NCBI GenBank assembly: GCA_003176045.1
Contig: PSRM01000072.1
Span: 1-61,946, forward strand
Length of the DNA: 61,946 bases
Source: Verrucomicrobiota bacterium
GTDB lineage: Bacteria > Verrucomicrobiota > Verrucomicrobiia > Limisphaerales > UBA8199
Direction: 5' to 3'
In this document: piece after piece, positions 27,740 to 36,782 of the stretch
Numbering within the stretch: position 1 is the stretch's first letter
Layout of the letters: every line of letters starts with the position of its first letter
Notes under the pieces: generated by a model
Told to the model about the DNA's origin: nothing
Seen by the model: the letters and a program-made list of their open reading frames with translations, nothing else
The model's database searches: none
Translations under genes and position numbers: made by a program

Positions 27740-29341
27740 ATGCCTGCTGTCATCGCCATTGTTGGTCGCCCAAATGTCGGCAAATCCGCATTGTTCAACC
27801 GGATTGCCGGCCGGCGCATTGCCATCGTGCACGATCAACCCGGTGTCACCCGTGACCGAGTAACTGCCGAAGTCGAGTGGGAGGGCCATACCTTCACGTT
27901 AGTGGATACCGGCGGCATCGGCCTGCTGCGTGGGGAAAAAGCCGATGATCTGATCATTAAAGCCGCCCTGGCACAGGTGGAACTGGCGATTGAGTCGGCC
28001 GCAGTGATTATTTTGGTGGTCAACGTTCAGGAAGGAGTGGTGCCGTTGGATCGGGAAGTCGCCGAGCGATTGCGCCGCAGCGGCAAACCGGTGCTCGTCG
28101 CAGTCAACAAAGTCGATACCCCGCGAGCGGAAGCCGGCGTGCTCGAATTCGCGGAATTGGGCTTCGAGAAGATTCTTCCTGTCAGCGCTATCCATAACGA
28201 AGGGATCCAGGAACTCGTCGAGGGCGCCCTCTCCGAACAGAGCCGCGCGCGTGAGCAAGCGTCCCGGGAGGCGCCGAACCCGCCGCGACCGGACGAACTC
28301 GCGGAGCGTCTTGGAGTGCGCCTGCCCTCTGGCGCTTTGGACGAACAGGCTACGGCTTCCGATCTGCCCAGTATTACGAACGAGCCCCTAAAGCTCGCTA
28401 TCGTTGGCCGCCCGAACGTCGGCAAGTCCTCCATCGTGAACGCCCTCACGCAGTCGGAGCGGGTCGTGGTTAGCCCCATACCCGGCACGACTCGAGATTC
28501 GGTAGATGTTCCTTTCGAAATTGAAACCGAAGGCGTAAAGCAGCGCTACGTTCTCATAGATACCGCCGGCATGCGCAAGACGCGGCGTATAGGAGACTCC
28601 ATTGAATTTTTCAGCGTCAAACGCGCCGAAGATTCGATCGCGCGCTGCGACATTGCGATTTTGGTTCTGGACGCCGAAGCCGGCATCACCGAGCAGGACA
28701 AAAAGGTAGCCGACCGGATAGTGGAAGAACGCAAAGCCTGCATCGTGGTGGTGAACAAGTGGGACTTAATGGAAGAAAGCGTGCGCCGTGCACGCCAGGA
28801 GGAGATCGAGCGGCGGCGCAAAAAGGAGGCCCGGCACGGTCCGAAGCTCATGACGACGCTTTCAGAATTCGGCGCCTGGGTCCAGGAGCACCTTTTCTTT
28901 CTCGATTATGCGCCAGTGATTTTCACCTCTGCTAAATCAGGGTTTCACCTCGACCGCTTGCTGGAAGCCGTGAAATATGTCGCGGCTCAGTTACAGCAAA
29001 AAATACCGACCGCAATTCTCAATCGTGCCCTCCAGGATGCCATCGAGCGCCGCCAGCCGATCAGCTCCCGGGGACATCGCCTGAAGTTCTTCTATGCCAC
29101 ACAGGTCAAGCAAGCGCCGCCCACGTTTCTGCTCTTTGTGAACCGCGCCGAACTTTTCTCCGATCAATACCGGAAGTATCTTTCAGACCAGATGCGATTG
29201 GCCTTCGGTTATGAGGGTTGCCCGATCGTCCTGGTTGCCAAGGCACGGCCGAAAACAATTGAGCCGAAGAAGAGGCAAAGAAGGGGCAGAAGACCTTCTA
29301 TCGGCGATCTCGTTCGTAATCCTCAAGATTCCGTTGAATGA
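27740..29341 (+). CDS. der: Ribosome biogenesis GTPase Der (EngA) with repeat-derived linker
   Basis: Essential two-GTPase-domain protein for 50S subunit assembly, 533 aa against about 490 in E. coli. GTPase 1 has GRPNVGKSALFN, DTGG and NKVD; GTPase 2 has GRPNVGKSSIVN, DTAGM and NKWD; a KH-like domain follows (about 400-500). The acidic linker between them (about 170-215) is longer than usual. Residues 186-200 are encoded by a half copy of palindromic repeat A' (28297-28340). The C-terminus is basic (KKRQRRGRRPS). The stop codon is directly followed by the next gene, so the two are probably co-transcribed. Confidence 0.95.
   Translation: MPAVIAIVGRPNVGKSALFNRIAGRRIAIVHDQPGVTRDRVTAEVEWEGHTFTLVDTGGIGLLRGEKADDLIIKAALAQVELAIESAAVIILVVNVQEGVVPLDREVAERLRRSGKPVLVAVNKVDTPRAEAGVLEFAELGFEKILPVSAIHNEGIQELVEGALSEQSRAREQASREAPNPPRPDELAERLGVRLPSGALDEQATASDLPSITNEPLKLAIVGRPNVGKSSIVNALTQSERVVVSPIPGTTRDSVDVPFEIETEGVKQRYVLIDTAGMRKTRRIGDSIEFFSVKRAEDSIARCDIAILVLDAEAGITEQDKKVADRIVEERKACIVVVNKWDLMEESVRRARQEEIERRRKKEARHGPKLMTTLSEFGAWVQEHLFFLDYAPVIFTSAKSGFHLDRLLEAVKYVAAQLQQKIPTAILNRALQDAIERRQPISSRGHRLKFFYATQVKQAPPTFLLFVNRAELFSDQYRKYLSDQMRLAFGYEGCPIVLVAKARPKTIEPKKRQRRGRRPSIGDLVRNPQDSVE
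28297..28340. repeat. Repeat A' half copy inside der coding sequence
   Basis: The 44-bp stretch 'actcgcggagcg...ctggcgctttgg' matches one arm of the 21159-21257 palindrome almost exactly, including 'cttggagtgcgcc' and 'cctctggcgctttgg'. It is in frame and encodes Der residues 186-200 between the two GTPase domains. Confidence 0.85.
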
Positions 29342-29347
29342 TTGGCT

Positions 29348-30865
29348 ATGATTGAATGGCGAACTCCATCCTGTGCTGCTCCGGGTCGGCTTCCGGTTCA
29401 GGTCAGCCTGAGCCTTGTATTGCTCGGGGTTACCGCTTTTTGGGCACTTCCAGGTAGAGCCGAAACAAATTCCGGCATTTACCTAAAAACTGAATCCTTC
29501 GAACACGATCCGGGCTGGGAAGCGTACAATAACCATGTGCAGCCCGCACGTGTGCCCGTGATCGTGCAGGATTTCGGGTACTGCGCGGCTGGTGCCGATG
29601 GCCAGACGGGGGGCGCTATAGGAGGAAAGTTTACTCGGGCTTCGAAACCGGCCTATTACGCGAAGGCGAATGGTTCGAAGAGTTTGCAGGACGAACTCAG
29701 CGCTTCGGGGACTTTCAGGCTCACGTCAACCTCCGGAAACAGTGGGATATTTTTTGGCTGGTTTAATTCCCACCAACGGCCAGGTAGCGGGCGTGCGGTT
29801 GGTTCGTTTGGAATGGATTTTGATGGAGAACACGGAGGCGCCCGGCTGGCGGTGCGCATGATCAGTCACAGCAATAAATCCTGTGGCACCTTCATTACAC
29901 CTTTCATCCCGGGCAAGTTCCGTCCAACTCCGATCCGCAACGATGGCACAAGATATAAGTGGGATATGGCCTATGACCCCAAGGCAAATGACGGCAAAGG
30001 CCGCTTTACGTTTCGAATCCAAGGCGACAGTCCGAAGCCTGAAGAATTCGAGGGCAAAACGTTTTCGGTGGATTTACCCGGAGGGTTCAAAGAGGACGGA
30101 GCTGCCTTTGATCATTTTGGGCTGATGAACGCCATGAAACCTGGCGGTAGGATGACCGCTTACTTCTCCGATCTGGTCTGCGATGGCCAAGCCGAGGACT
30201 TAATGAAGGACCCAAATTGGGAAGGCAGTGGGAATCGGGCAAATTACAACGAGACCGATCCCGTGGGCGCGCACAATTTTGGTTTCAGCCCGGAGACAAG
30301 CTTTGCCGGGGGGGCAAAAGGGGAGGTCGGGGGAAAATTCTGGCGGAGCGGGCCGTTCGCGTATTACGGCGACAATGTCGGGCACCTTTCTCTCTCGCAG
30401 CCATTGGAAGCCTCCGGCAAGGTGGTGCTTTTGGTGGGAGCGCCGGATTCGGACATGTATTTCGGTTGGTTCAACAGCACGAATCACACACTGCCGGCGG
30501 GAGGCAAAAAAGTGGCGCCCGTGCCGATCTTCCTTGGAGTGCATGTGGGCGGCCCGACCAGGGTAGGTCATTATTTTCAACCCGCTTACTCGCTGGAAAA
30601 CGGTATAAAGAAAAGCAGCAAAACGGGCCCCGTGCTAACGCCGGGTAAAACCTTCGAATGGACTTTGCGTTATGAGCCGGTTACCAGGAAGAGCAGCGGA
30701 GTTTTGCGAGTAAGCTTGGGAGGCGAATCAACCTCGCTCGCTGTAGTAAAACCAGATTCGTGGCAAAGCCTCGGTTTGGATCGGTTCGGCTTGTTCACTT
30801 CCCCTATTGGCGGGCAAATGGTAGAGGTCTATTTCGACGATTTGCGATATACGGCTTCTCCATGA
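29348..30865 (+). CDS. Exported protein with duplicated beta-sandwich-like module, unknown function
   Basis: A 505-aa protein with an N-terminal hydrophobic signal (SLVLLGVTAFWALPGRA). Two homologous halves follow. In the first, FEHDPGWEAYNNH...GGAIGGKF..ASKPAYYAKANGSKSLQDELSASG...FFGWFNSHQRPGSG. In the second, MKDPNWEGSGNRANY...GEVGGKFWRSGPFAYYGDNVGHLSLSQPLEASG...YFGWFNSTNHTLPAG. The alternating pattern and shared FGWFNS motif suggest two concanavalin/laminin-G-like sandwiches. It follows der with 6 bp between, an odd partnership. I recognise no family. The start is taken at the ATG at 29348; a TTG two codons earlier also reads in frame. Confidence 0.7.
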   Translation: MIEWRTPSCAAPGRLPVQVSLSLVLLGVTAFWALPGRAETNSGIYLKTESFEHDPGWEAYNNHVQPARVPVIVQDFGYCAAGADGQTGGAIGGKFTRASKPAYYAKANGSKSLQDELSASGTFRLTSTSGNSGIFFGWFNSHQRPGSGRAVGSFGMDFDGEHGGARLAVRMISHSNKSCGTFITPFIPGKFRPTPIRNDGTRYKWDMAYDPKANDGKGRFTFRIQGDSPKPEEFEGKTFSVDLPGGFKEDGAAFDHFGLMNAMKPGGRMTAYFSDLVCDGQAEDLMKDPNWEGSGNRANYNETDPVGAHNFGFSPETSFAGGAKGEVGGKFWRSGPFAYYGDNVGHLSLSQPLEASGKVVLLVGAPDSDMYFGWFNSTNHTLPAGGKKVAPVPIFLGVHVGGPTRVGHYFQPAYSLENGIKKSSKTGPVLTPGKTFEWTLRYEPVTRKSSGVLRVSLGGESTSLAVVKPDSWQSLGLDRFGLFTSPIGGQMVEVYFDDLRYTASP

Positions 30866-31006
30866 GCCGCTTGCGCGTCCAAAAAAAAGTTCCGGCTCTG
30901 GATGAATGAGGGCGATCCTCGGAAATCCCTGAAAATAACGATTGCGTAAATTTTTTGAAAATTTTTCTTGTGAGACTCAACATATAGTGGTTAGATTTCT
31001 GGTGTT

Positions 31007-31046
31007 CCCCATTTATGGGGTATCTGTTGGGCCTCGAAAGAGGCCC
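31007..31046 (+). promoter_or_regulatory. Two tandem hairpins in the nrdJ leader (candidate structured RNA)
   Basis: The 292-bp gap before nrdJ contains two perfect adjacent stems: cccca-ttta-tgggg (31007-31020) and gggcctc-GAAA-gaggccc (31029-31046), the second with a GNRA tetraloop. An AT-rich block with a -10-like TATAGT lies upstream at about 30983. Conserved leader RNAs upstream of nrdJ genes have been described, but I cannot test a match. The second hairpin has only a weak T tract (taactttt), so attenuation is possible but unproven. NrdR-like ACATATAGTG at about 30980 is too weak to call. Confidence 0.45.
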
Positions 31047-31157
31047 TAACTTTTCAGGATTACGTCCGTTTTAAACTAAAACTCGCCGGTTTTGCCTTTT
31101 TTGAGGGTCGGTCAGAAAGGCGGGACTGGAGAAAAAGACTTGGATGAGAAAAAGACT

Positions 31158-34100
31158 ATGATCGAAACAACTGATGCGGTTTTCACACAGCAAAAGCAAT
31201 CCAGAAGGCGCCGGAATCCCGGGATGATGAACCGGGGTGCCTCAATGAGTAACGTGGCGCCTGCAAAAAAGACATTGGGGATTCAGCGAACGTTTAGTGA
31301 CCCGAATGTTGACCCATTCGATCAAGTCGAATGGGAGCGGCGCACGGCAGAGATCACGGATGATTCCGGGAAGGTGATCTTCAAGCAGGAGAACGTGGAG
31401 GTGCCAAAAGGCTGGTCCTTGCTCGCGACGAAAGTGGTTGTTTCGAAGTATTTTTACGGCGAGCAGAACACGTCCGAGCGCGAGACGTCGGTGAGGCAAC
31501 TCATCCACCGCGTTTGCCGCACCATTGCGGATTGGGGAATTAAGGACGGCTACTTCACGGAGGGTGAGGGCGAGGTGTTTTACCAGGAACTGGCCTGGCT
31601 TTGTTTGAACCAGTATGGCGCGTTTAATTCGCCGGTATGGTTCAACGTGGGGCTGTATCATCAATACCAGGTCGGCAACCACTCCAGCCGCGGAAACTGG
31701 TTCTACAACCGCCTGACCGGCCAGGCTGAACGCGCCAGCACGCAGTATGAATATCCCCAATGCAGCGCCTGCTTTATCCAGTCCGTCGAGGACAATATGG
31801 AAGACATCATGCAATTGGCTTCCAGTGAGGCGATGCTGTTTAAATTCGGCTCCGGTACGGGCACGGACCTGTCCCCACTGCGATCGAGCAAGGAAAAACT
31901 GAGCGGTGGCGGACGGCCTAGCGGCCCGCTATCATTTCTCAAGGTCTATGACCAGGTAGCTAACGTGGTGAAGTCCGGCGGCAAAACGCGGCGCGCGGCT
32001 AAAATGAACACGCTGCACGATTGGCACGGGGACATTGAAGAGTTTATTGACGCCAAGCAGAAAGAGGAAAAGAAGGCTTGGGCTCTGATCGAGCAGGGCT
32101 ACGACGGCTCCTATAACGGGGAAGCATACGGTAGCGTCATGTATCAGAACGAAAACCTGTCGGTTCGGGCCAGCGACCAGTTCATGCAGTCTGCGGTCGA
32201 AGGGAAGTCCTGGACGACGCGAGCGGTGACCACGGGCAAACCTCTGCAAAGGAAAGACGCCGCGGCGCTGCTGCGGAAAATTGCGGAGGGCACTTGGATT
32301 TGCGGCGACCCAGGATTGCAGTACGACGGCGCCATTCAGAAATGGCACACGTGCAAAGGCACCGAGCCCATTCATTCGACTAATCCCTGCTCTGAATACG
32401 TTTTTCTCAACAATACCGCGTGTAACCTGGCTTCGCTTAACCTGATGAAGTTCAAACGGCCGGACGGGCTGTTTGATTTCGAGCGGTTCAAGACCGCGGT
32501 CCGTCTGTTTATCACCGCGCAGGAAATCCTGGTGGATAACGCCAGTTACCCAACTAAAGAGATCGCTGAGAATTCGCACATTTTCCGGACCCTGGGCCTG
32601 GGCTACGCCAATCTTGGCTCGCTGATCATGAGCTATGGACTGCCATACGATTCAGACGAAGGCCGCGCGTTGGCGGGAGCGATCACAGCGCTGATGACAG
32701 GACACGCCTACGAGCAATCAGCTCATTTGGCGGAGGTCATGGGGCCCTTCAAAGGGTATATGAGCGCTAACTGCGCGCACGTCAGCAAGCCCCTGGAGGC
32801 GGACAACGTGGAATCTATGCTCGGAGTCATTCAATTGCACCGCAATGCCGTGGAGGCGATCCAACCAAGCAAGGAATTTCATTATCTGAAGGAACAGGCG
32901 CGCAGATCCTGGGATAGTGCTTTGAAGAGCGGACGCGAGAACGGCTATCGCAACGCTCAGGTCACAGTGCTCGCGCCCACCGGCACAATTGCTTTTCTGA
33001 TGGATTGCGATACCACTGGAATCGAGCCCGACATCGCGCTGGTGAAATACAAGCTGCTGGCAGGCGGAGGCATGTTGAAAATCGTGAATCGCACCGCGCC
33101 TGAGGCCTTGCGCCGACTGGGTTATGCCGAGCAAGAGAGCGAGCGTATCGTCGCGCACGTCGAGAAGTTCGATACCATCGAAGACGTCGAGGAACAGGGG
33201 AAGACCGTGGGCAGCTGCCTGAAGCCGCACCATCTTGCAGTGTTCGACTGCGCGTTCAAACCGCATCGAGGCAAGAGGAGCATCAATTATCTCGCCCACC
33301 TCAAAATGATGGCTGCTGCGCAGCCATTTATAAGCGGCGCCATTTCCAAGACCGTCAATATGCCTAAGGAAAGCACGGTTGAGGATATCCGGGACGCGTA
33401 CGTTCAGGCATGGAAGATGGGGCTCAAGTGCGTCGCGATTTATCGGGATGGCTCGAAACGTTCGCAACCGTTGAACACCAAGCGCACGAACGAAGGGGGC
33501 GATAAGCCGGCCAAAAACGGCTCCGCCAGCGAAGAGCGGCTCCACGAGATGGAAACCGAGATCGCGCGTCTGCGCGACCAGGCCGGCCTGCCAGTGCGCA
33601 AACGGCTGCCGGACACTCGCACGGCAGTCACGCACAAATTCGATATCGCGGGCCACGAGGGTTACCTGACTGTTGGTCTGTTCGACGACGGCCAGCCAGG
33701 CGAACTTTTCATCACTATGGCCAAGGAAGGATCAACGATCGGTGGCTTGATGGACGGTATCGGCACACTTACGAGCATGGCGTTTCAATACGGCGTACCG
33801 CTCGAAGCACTGGTGCGCAAGTTCGCGCATGTTCGTTTCGAACCCTCCGGCTTCACGCGCAATCCCGAGATCAGAAACGCCGCTTCGATTACCGACTATG
33901 TATTCCGCTGGATGGCCAACCAATTCATCCCCGGCTATAAGGAAGCCAATAACCCGAACCGCAACCAACCTGAGCTGGCTATTCCCGGCTTGCGTGAAGC
34001 CGAGAAAAAGCAGGTAAATCGGCCTGTGCCCGAACTGGCGCTATCGGATGACACGGAAATTGTCGAGGTACAGCCAGCTCCTGTCGGGAATGGCAAGCAG

Positions 34101-34271
34101 CACAACACGCCGACGGCAACGGTCACTGCGGTAAAGATCAAAAACCTGAACGACACAATCGCGCATTTCCAGCAAGACGCGCCAACGTGCCCCAATTGCG
34201 GCCATGTAGCTGTGCGCAACGGGGCATGCTATAAGTGCCTTAATTGCGGGGAGAGCTTGGGGTGTAGTTGA
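31158..34271 (+). CDS. nrdJ: Adenosylcobalamin-dependent (class II) ribonucleotide reductase
   Basis: Oxygen-independent class II enzyme that reduces ribonucleotides to deoxyribonucleotides using coenzyme B12, 1037 aa from the ATG at 31158 (MIETTDAVF). Signature segments are NSPVWFNVGL, QCSACFIQS, the active-site NPCSEYVFLNNTACNLASLNL and VLAPTGTIAFLMDCDTTGIEPD. The C-terminus carries a zinc-ribbon-like tail (CPNCGHVAVRNGACYKCLNCGESLGCS) with the redox cysteines. A TTG 22 codons upstream and an ATG 23 codons downstream are alternative starts. It is the only RNR gene here and implies dependence on B12. Confidence 0.95.
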   Translation: MIETTDAVFTQQKQSRRRRNPGMMNRGASMSNVAPAKKTLGIQRTFSDPNVDPFDQVEWERRTAEITDDSGKVIFKQENVEVPKGWSLLATKVVVSKYFYGEQNTSERETSVRQLIHRVCRTIADWGIKDGYFTEGEGEVFYQELAWLCLNQYGAFNSPVWFNVGLYHQYQVGNHSSRGNWFYNRLTGQAERASTQYEYPQCSACFIQSVEDNMEDIMQLASSEAMLFKFGSGTGTDLSPLRSSKEKLSGGGRPSGPLSFLKVYDQVANVVKSGGKTRRAAKMNTLHDWHGDIEEFIDAKQKEEKKAWALIEQGYDGSYNGEAYGSVMYQNENLSVRASDQFMQSAVEGKSWTTRAVTTGKPLQRKDAAALLRKIAEGTWICGDPGLQYDGAIQKWHTCKGTEPIHSTNPCSEYVFLNNTACNLASLNLMKFKRPDGLFDFERFKTAVRLFITAQEILVDNASYPTKEIAENSHIFRTLGLGYANLGSLIMSYGLPYDSDEGRALAGAITALMTGHAYEQSAHLAEVMGPFKGYMSANCAHVSKPLEADNVESMLGVIQLHRNAVEAIQPSKEFHYLKEQARRSWDSALKSGRENGYRNAQVTVLAPTGTIAFLMDCDTTGIEPDIALVKYKLLAGGGMLKIVNRTAPEALRRLGYAEQESERIVAHVEKFDTIEDVEEQGKTVGSCLKPHHLAVFDCAFKPHRGKRSINYLAHLKMMAAAQPFISGAISKTVNMPKESTVEDIRDAYVQAWKMGLKCVAIYRDGSKRSQPLNTKRTNEGGDKPAKNGSASEERLHEMETEIARLRDQAGLPVRKRLPDTRTAVTHKFDIAGHEGYLTVGLFDDGQPGELFITMAKEGSTIGGLMDGIGTLTSMAFQYGVPLEALVRKFAHVRFEPSGFTRNPEIRNAASITDYVFRWMANQFIPGYKEANNPNRNQPELAIPGLREAEKKQVNRPVPELALSDDTEIVEVQPAPVGNGKQHNTPTATVTAVKIKNLNDTIAHFQQDAPTCPNCGHVAVRNGACYKCLNCGESLGCS

Positions 34272-34285
34272 GGGCGAGGGCGATT

Positions 34286-34334
34286 GCGTTCGAGCCAGGC
34301 AGGAATAAGAGCCATTGATAACGGGCTCGAACGC
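34286..34334 (+). terminator. Hairpin after nrdJ
   Basis: An 11-bp perfect inverted repeat (gcgttcgagcc / ggctcgaacgc) at 34286-34296 and 34324-34334 with a 27-bp loop begins 15 bp past the nrdJ stop. There is no T tract, so it is a weak terminator candidate. Confidence 0.4.
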
Positions 34335-34384
34335 TTCGAGAATTTGCACTTGCGAGAAGCGGATTTGCGCAGAACACTACTGCC

Positions 34385-34561
34385 ATGAGCGCTCAAGAGA
34401 TGTTGATTGAAGAAATCAAACGGCAACCTGAGCCCTTGTTGCGCGAGGTCTTGCATTACATGAGATTCCTGGAGCGCCAGCGTGCTCAGGATGAGTGGTC
34501 AAACGTTCTTCCTTCGCGCGAGGTCGAACAGGAGGTCTTGGACATTCTAGATAGGAAATGA
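34385..34561 (+). CDS. DUF2281-like antitoxin (58 aa)
   Basis: A 58-aa helical protein (EMLIEEIKRQPEPLLREVLHYMRFLERQR) ending in SREVEQEVLDILDRK, the layout of small DUF2281-type antitoxins. Its TGA overlaps the ATG of a MazF/PemK-like frame (ATGA), as in type II toxin-antitoxin operons. The toxin frame is broken, so this gene may be an orphan antitoxin. Confidence in the family is moderate because the protein is short. Confidence 0.65.
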   Translation: MSAQEMLIEEIKRQPEPLLREVLHYMRFLERQRAQDEWSNVLPSREVEQEVLDILDRK

Positions 34562-34653
34562 ACCCGAGCCACGGCGAAGTCTGGCTCGTGGACATGGGAA
34601 TGGCCGCCAAGACGCGGCCTGCCATTGTGCTTATCGCTGCTTGCGCTTTGTGA
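34558..34653 (+). pseudogene. Truncated MazF/PemK-family endoribonuclease toxin
   Basis: The frame begins with the PemK/MazF N-terminal strand pattern (GEVWLVDMGMAAKTRPAIVL), where family members continue for a further 80 or so residues. Here it changes to AACAL and stops after 31 codons. The SH3-like core and catalytic residues downstream of TRP are missing. It is translationally coupled to the antitoxin. Its 3' break lies 7 bp from the end of the convergent HPF-like gene. Confidence 0.75.
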
Positions 34654-34660
34654 GCCGTTA

Positions 34661-35059
34661 TCAGACCGCCGTTACTGAGCGAACCTGCGCCAGGCGCGGC
34701 AGGCTGGCTTGAGCCAGCACGGCTTCTATCGCAACACGCTTCCACTGACTTTCTCTGCGCAAGGCGGACTTAAGGACCGCTACTTCGCGCAGCAGCGCTT
34801 TGATTGCCTGATCAAAGGCAGGGATGGGATCAGGACCGGATTTCTCGGCCCGCAATATATTTGAAGGGAGGCGCAGCGTCAGGGCGGCGATGAAGATCGG
34901 CTTCTTAGGATGACGCTGGAGAGCAACCTGCAGGTGGGTGGCATCCGGTGGGAAATGTTCCAGGTGAACTTCCAGTTTCGAGATTTTCTGTTGCAGTTTC
35001 GCATGCAGTTGGGCGTGAGGCCGCATGCCCTTGGCGAGTAAGCTCCATTTTAGTGTCAT
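34661..35059 (-). CDS. HPF/RaiA-like ribosome-associated protein, probably C-terminally truncated
   Basis: A 132-aa protein whose first 100 residues follow the HPF/RaiA pattern as it appears in Verrucomicrobiota (KGMRPHAQLHAKLQQKISKL, FPPDATHLQVAL, ALTLRLPSNILRAEKSG, FDQAIKALLREVAVLKSAL). Such domains bind the 30S decoding region in resting cells. In the homologues I recall, this segment is the N-terminus of a longer protein. Here it ends in sequence (AQASLPRLAQVRSVTAV) over a palindrome (gctggc..gccagc), meeting the broken toxin end. I read it as truncated, but a natural short form is possible. Confidence 0.65.
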   Translation of the reverse strand: MTLKWSLLAKGMRPHAQLHAKLQQKISKLEVHLEHFPPDATHLQVALQRHPKKPIFIAALTLRLPSNILRAEKSGPDPIPAFDQAIKALLREVAVLKSALRRESQWKRVAIEAVLAQASLPRLAQVRSVTAV

Positions 35060-35192
35060 AGTTAGTAGTCAGTAGTAGCTGGTAGTTAGTAGTAAATCAT
35101 CTGGGAACGATCCATCACTGCTGTCCATTTATGGCCATTCGGGATTCCGTTCTAACGTTTTAACGTTTTAACGTATCAACTCAGTGGTCTGT

Positions 35193-36782
35193 TCAGCGTT
35201 CCTTCGGCGGCTCAATCACTATATAACGCGTCCCCCCCGGCCCGCCGCTGGCATGGCTCCAGACGCGTAGCAGGACGCGTTTGCCTTTAATTCGCTCGCT
35301 CTGAGCGACGGCATCGTCGGCGTTCTGAAGTTGGTGGCGGTTAATCTCCAGGATAACATCCCCGGTTTGAAGCCCAGTATCCGCCGCGGCGGAGCCGGGA
35401 TCCACGTTCACCACAAGTGCTCCTTTCATGCCGCTGGGGATCCCGTACTCGTGCCTCGCGGCCGAGTCAATGTCGGCGACCGAAACACCTTCGAGCGCAT
35501 CAATATTGGCGCTTCCAGGGCGGCCCTGAGAGCCTCGGCTGCGGCCGCTGGCCATAACTTGTTGAGGTAATTCCCCAAGCCTGGCGGTGATTGTTTTCTG
35601 AAGCGACTTTTCCCCAGGGGCGCCGCGCAATATCCGCAAGGTGACCTGCGTTCCAGGCGCCGTCTGCGCTACCAGCAACCTAAGCTTGCTGGGATCGGTA
35701 ACTTTCTTGCCGTCTAAGTCGGTAATGACGTCGCCTTCCCGCAGACCGGCCTTCTCGGCGGCACTGCCTGCGCTGACCCCGCCGACCAGCACGCCACTAC
35801 TTTCATCGGGCAGATTGAACTCTTTAGCAAGCTCTGTGGTTAGAGGCTGGATGTTAATACCAAGGTACCCACGCGTCACCTTGCCGTACTGAATGAGCCG
35901 ATCCATCACGTAGCGGGCCATATTGACGGGAACGGCAAAACCGATGCCCATGAATCCGCCGCTGCTGCTGACGATAATCGTATTGATGCCTACCAAACGG
36001 CCTTCAGCATCTACCAAAGCGCCTCCAGAATTTCCCGGATTAATGGCGGCATCGGTTTGAATAAAGTTTTCGTAAGCGTTCACCTCAAACCCTCCTCGGC
36101 CCAAACCGCTGACGATGCCCGATGTCACGGTTTGTCCGACTCGGAAAGGATTACCAAGCGCCAGCACCAAGTCGCCGACCTGGAGCTTGTCACTATCGCC
36201 TATGGTGATTGCCGGCAGGTTATGCTTCGCCTGAATTTTTAACACCGCCACATCTGTCGGCGGGTCCAGGCCCACAATCCTCGCTTCAAATTCGTCCTGG
36301 TTGCCATCTGCCAGTGCCACCTGGACTTTGTCAGCGCCTTCAATGACGTGATAAGCCGTCAGGATATAACCGTCGGCCGAGACGATCACGCCCGAGCCAA
36401 GGCTCTCGGCTTTTCGGGTCCGGGAGGAGTCTGGCCGGGAGGAGTCTTCATCGGGCTCCTGGCCAAAAAAACGGCGCAGGAATGGATCCTCCAGCAACGG
36501 ATTGGCGCGCTGACGCACGGTCATGCTGGAGTAGATATTGACCACGCTGGGCGCGACCTTCTTAACAATCGGTGCCAGGCTGGTGCGCGAACGCACTTCT
36601 GGCGAGATGTCGCCGTCCTGAGTTTTGAGCTGCGGCGCCGGATTGGCCGCCAAACCAATGGATAGGCAAAAAAGCCATATCAGCAGGGCGTAGCGAACCT
36701 GATGGCGGGTGGTGCCTTGAGGTTTAAGCAATGCATACGACTGGGCATGATTGCTTCGCGAGCGGTTTAAAGAATTAAGCAT
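35193..36782 (-). CDS. degQ: HtrA/DegQ-family periplasmic serine protease
   Basis: Periplasmic quality-control protease of 529 aa. A signal-anchor lies near residues 30-48 (YALLIWLFCLSIGLAA). The trypsin-like domain has the triad His (AYHVIE), Asp (PTDVAVLKI) and Ser (NPGNSGGALVD). Two PDZ domains follow, at about 300-390 and 420-520. The start at 36782 is preceded by GGAG at 5-8 bases; earlier codons were rejected. The gene lies next to Hsp20 on the same strand, a plausible stress pair, though the 168-bp gap argues for separate promoters. Confidence 0.93.
   Translation of the reverse strand: MLNSLNRSRSNHAQSYALLKPQGTTRHQVRYALLIWLFCLSIGLAANPAPQLKTQDGDISPEVRSRTSLAPIVKKVAPSVVNIYSSMTVRQRANPLLEDPFLRRFFGQEPDEDSSRPDSSRTRKAESLGSGVIVSADGYILTAYHVIEGADKVQVALADGNQDEFEARIVGLDPPTDVAVLKIQAKHNLPAITIGDSDKLQVGDLVLALGNPFRVGQTVTSGIVSGLGRGGFEVNAYENFIQTDAAINPGNSGGALVDAEGRLVGINTIIVSSSGGFMGIGFAVPVNMARYVMDRLIQYGKVTRGYLGINIQPLTTELAKEFNLPDESSGVLVGGVSAGSAAEKAGLREGDVITDLDGKKVTDPSKLRLLVAQTAPGTQVTLRILRGAPGEKSLQKTITARLGELPQQVMASGRSRGSQGRPGSANIDALEGVSVADIDSAARHEYGIPSGMKGALVVNVDPGSAAADTGLQTGDVILEINRHQLQNADDAVAQSERIKGKRVLLRVWSHASGGPGGTRYIVIEPPKER

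Noticed and set aside
30978-30990. Possible NrdR box (ACATATAGTG) before nrdJ
   Set aside because: Only one loose match is present and NrdR boxes normally come in pairs with stronger symmetry.
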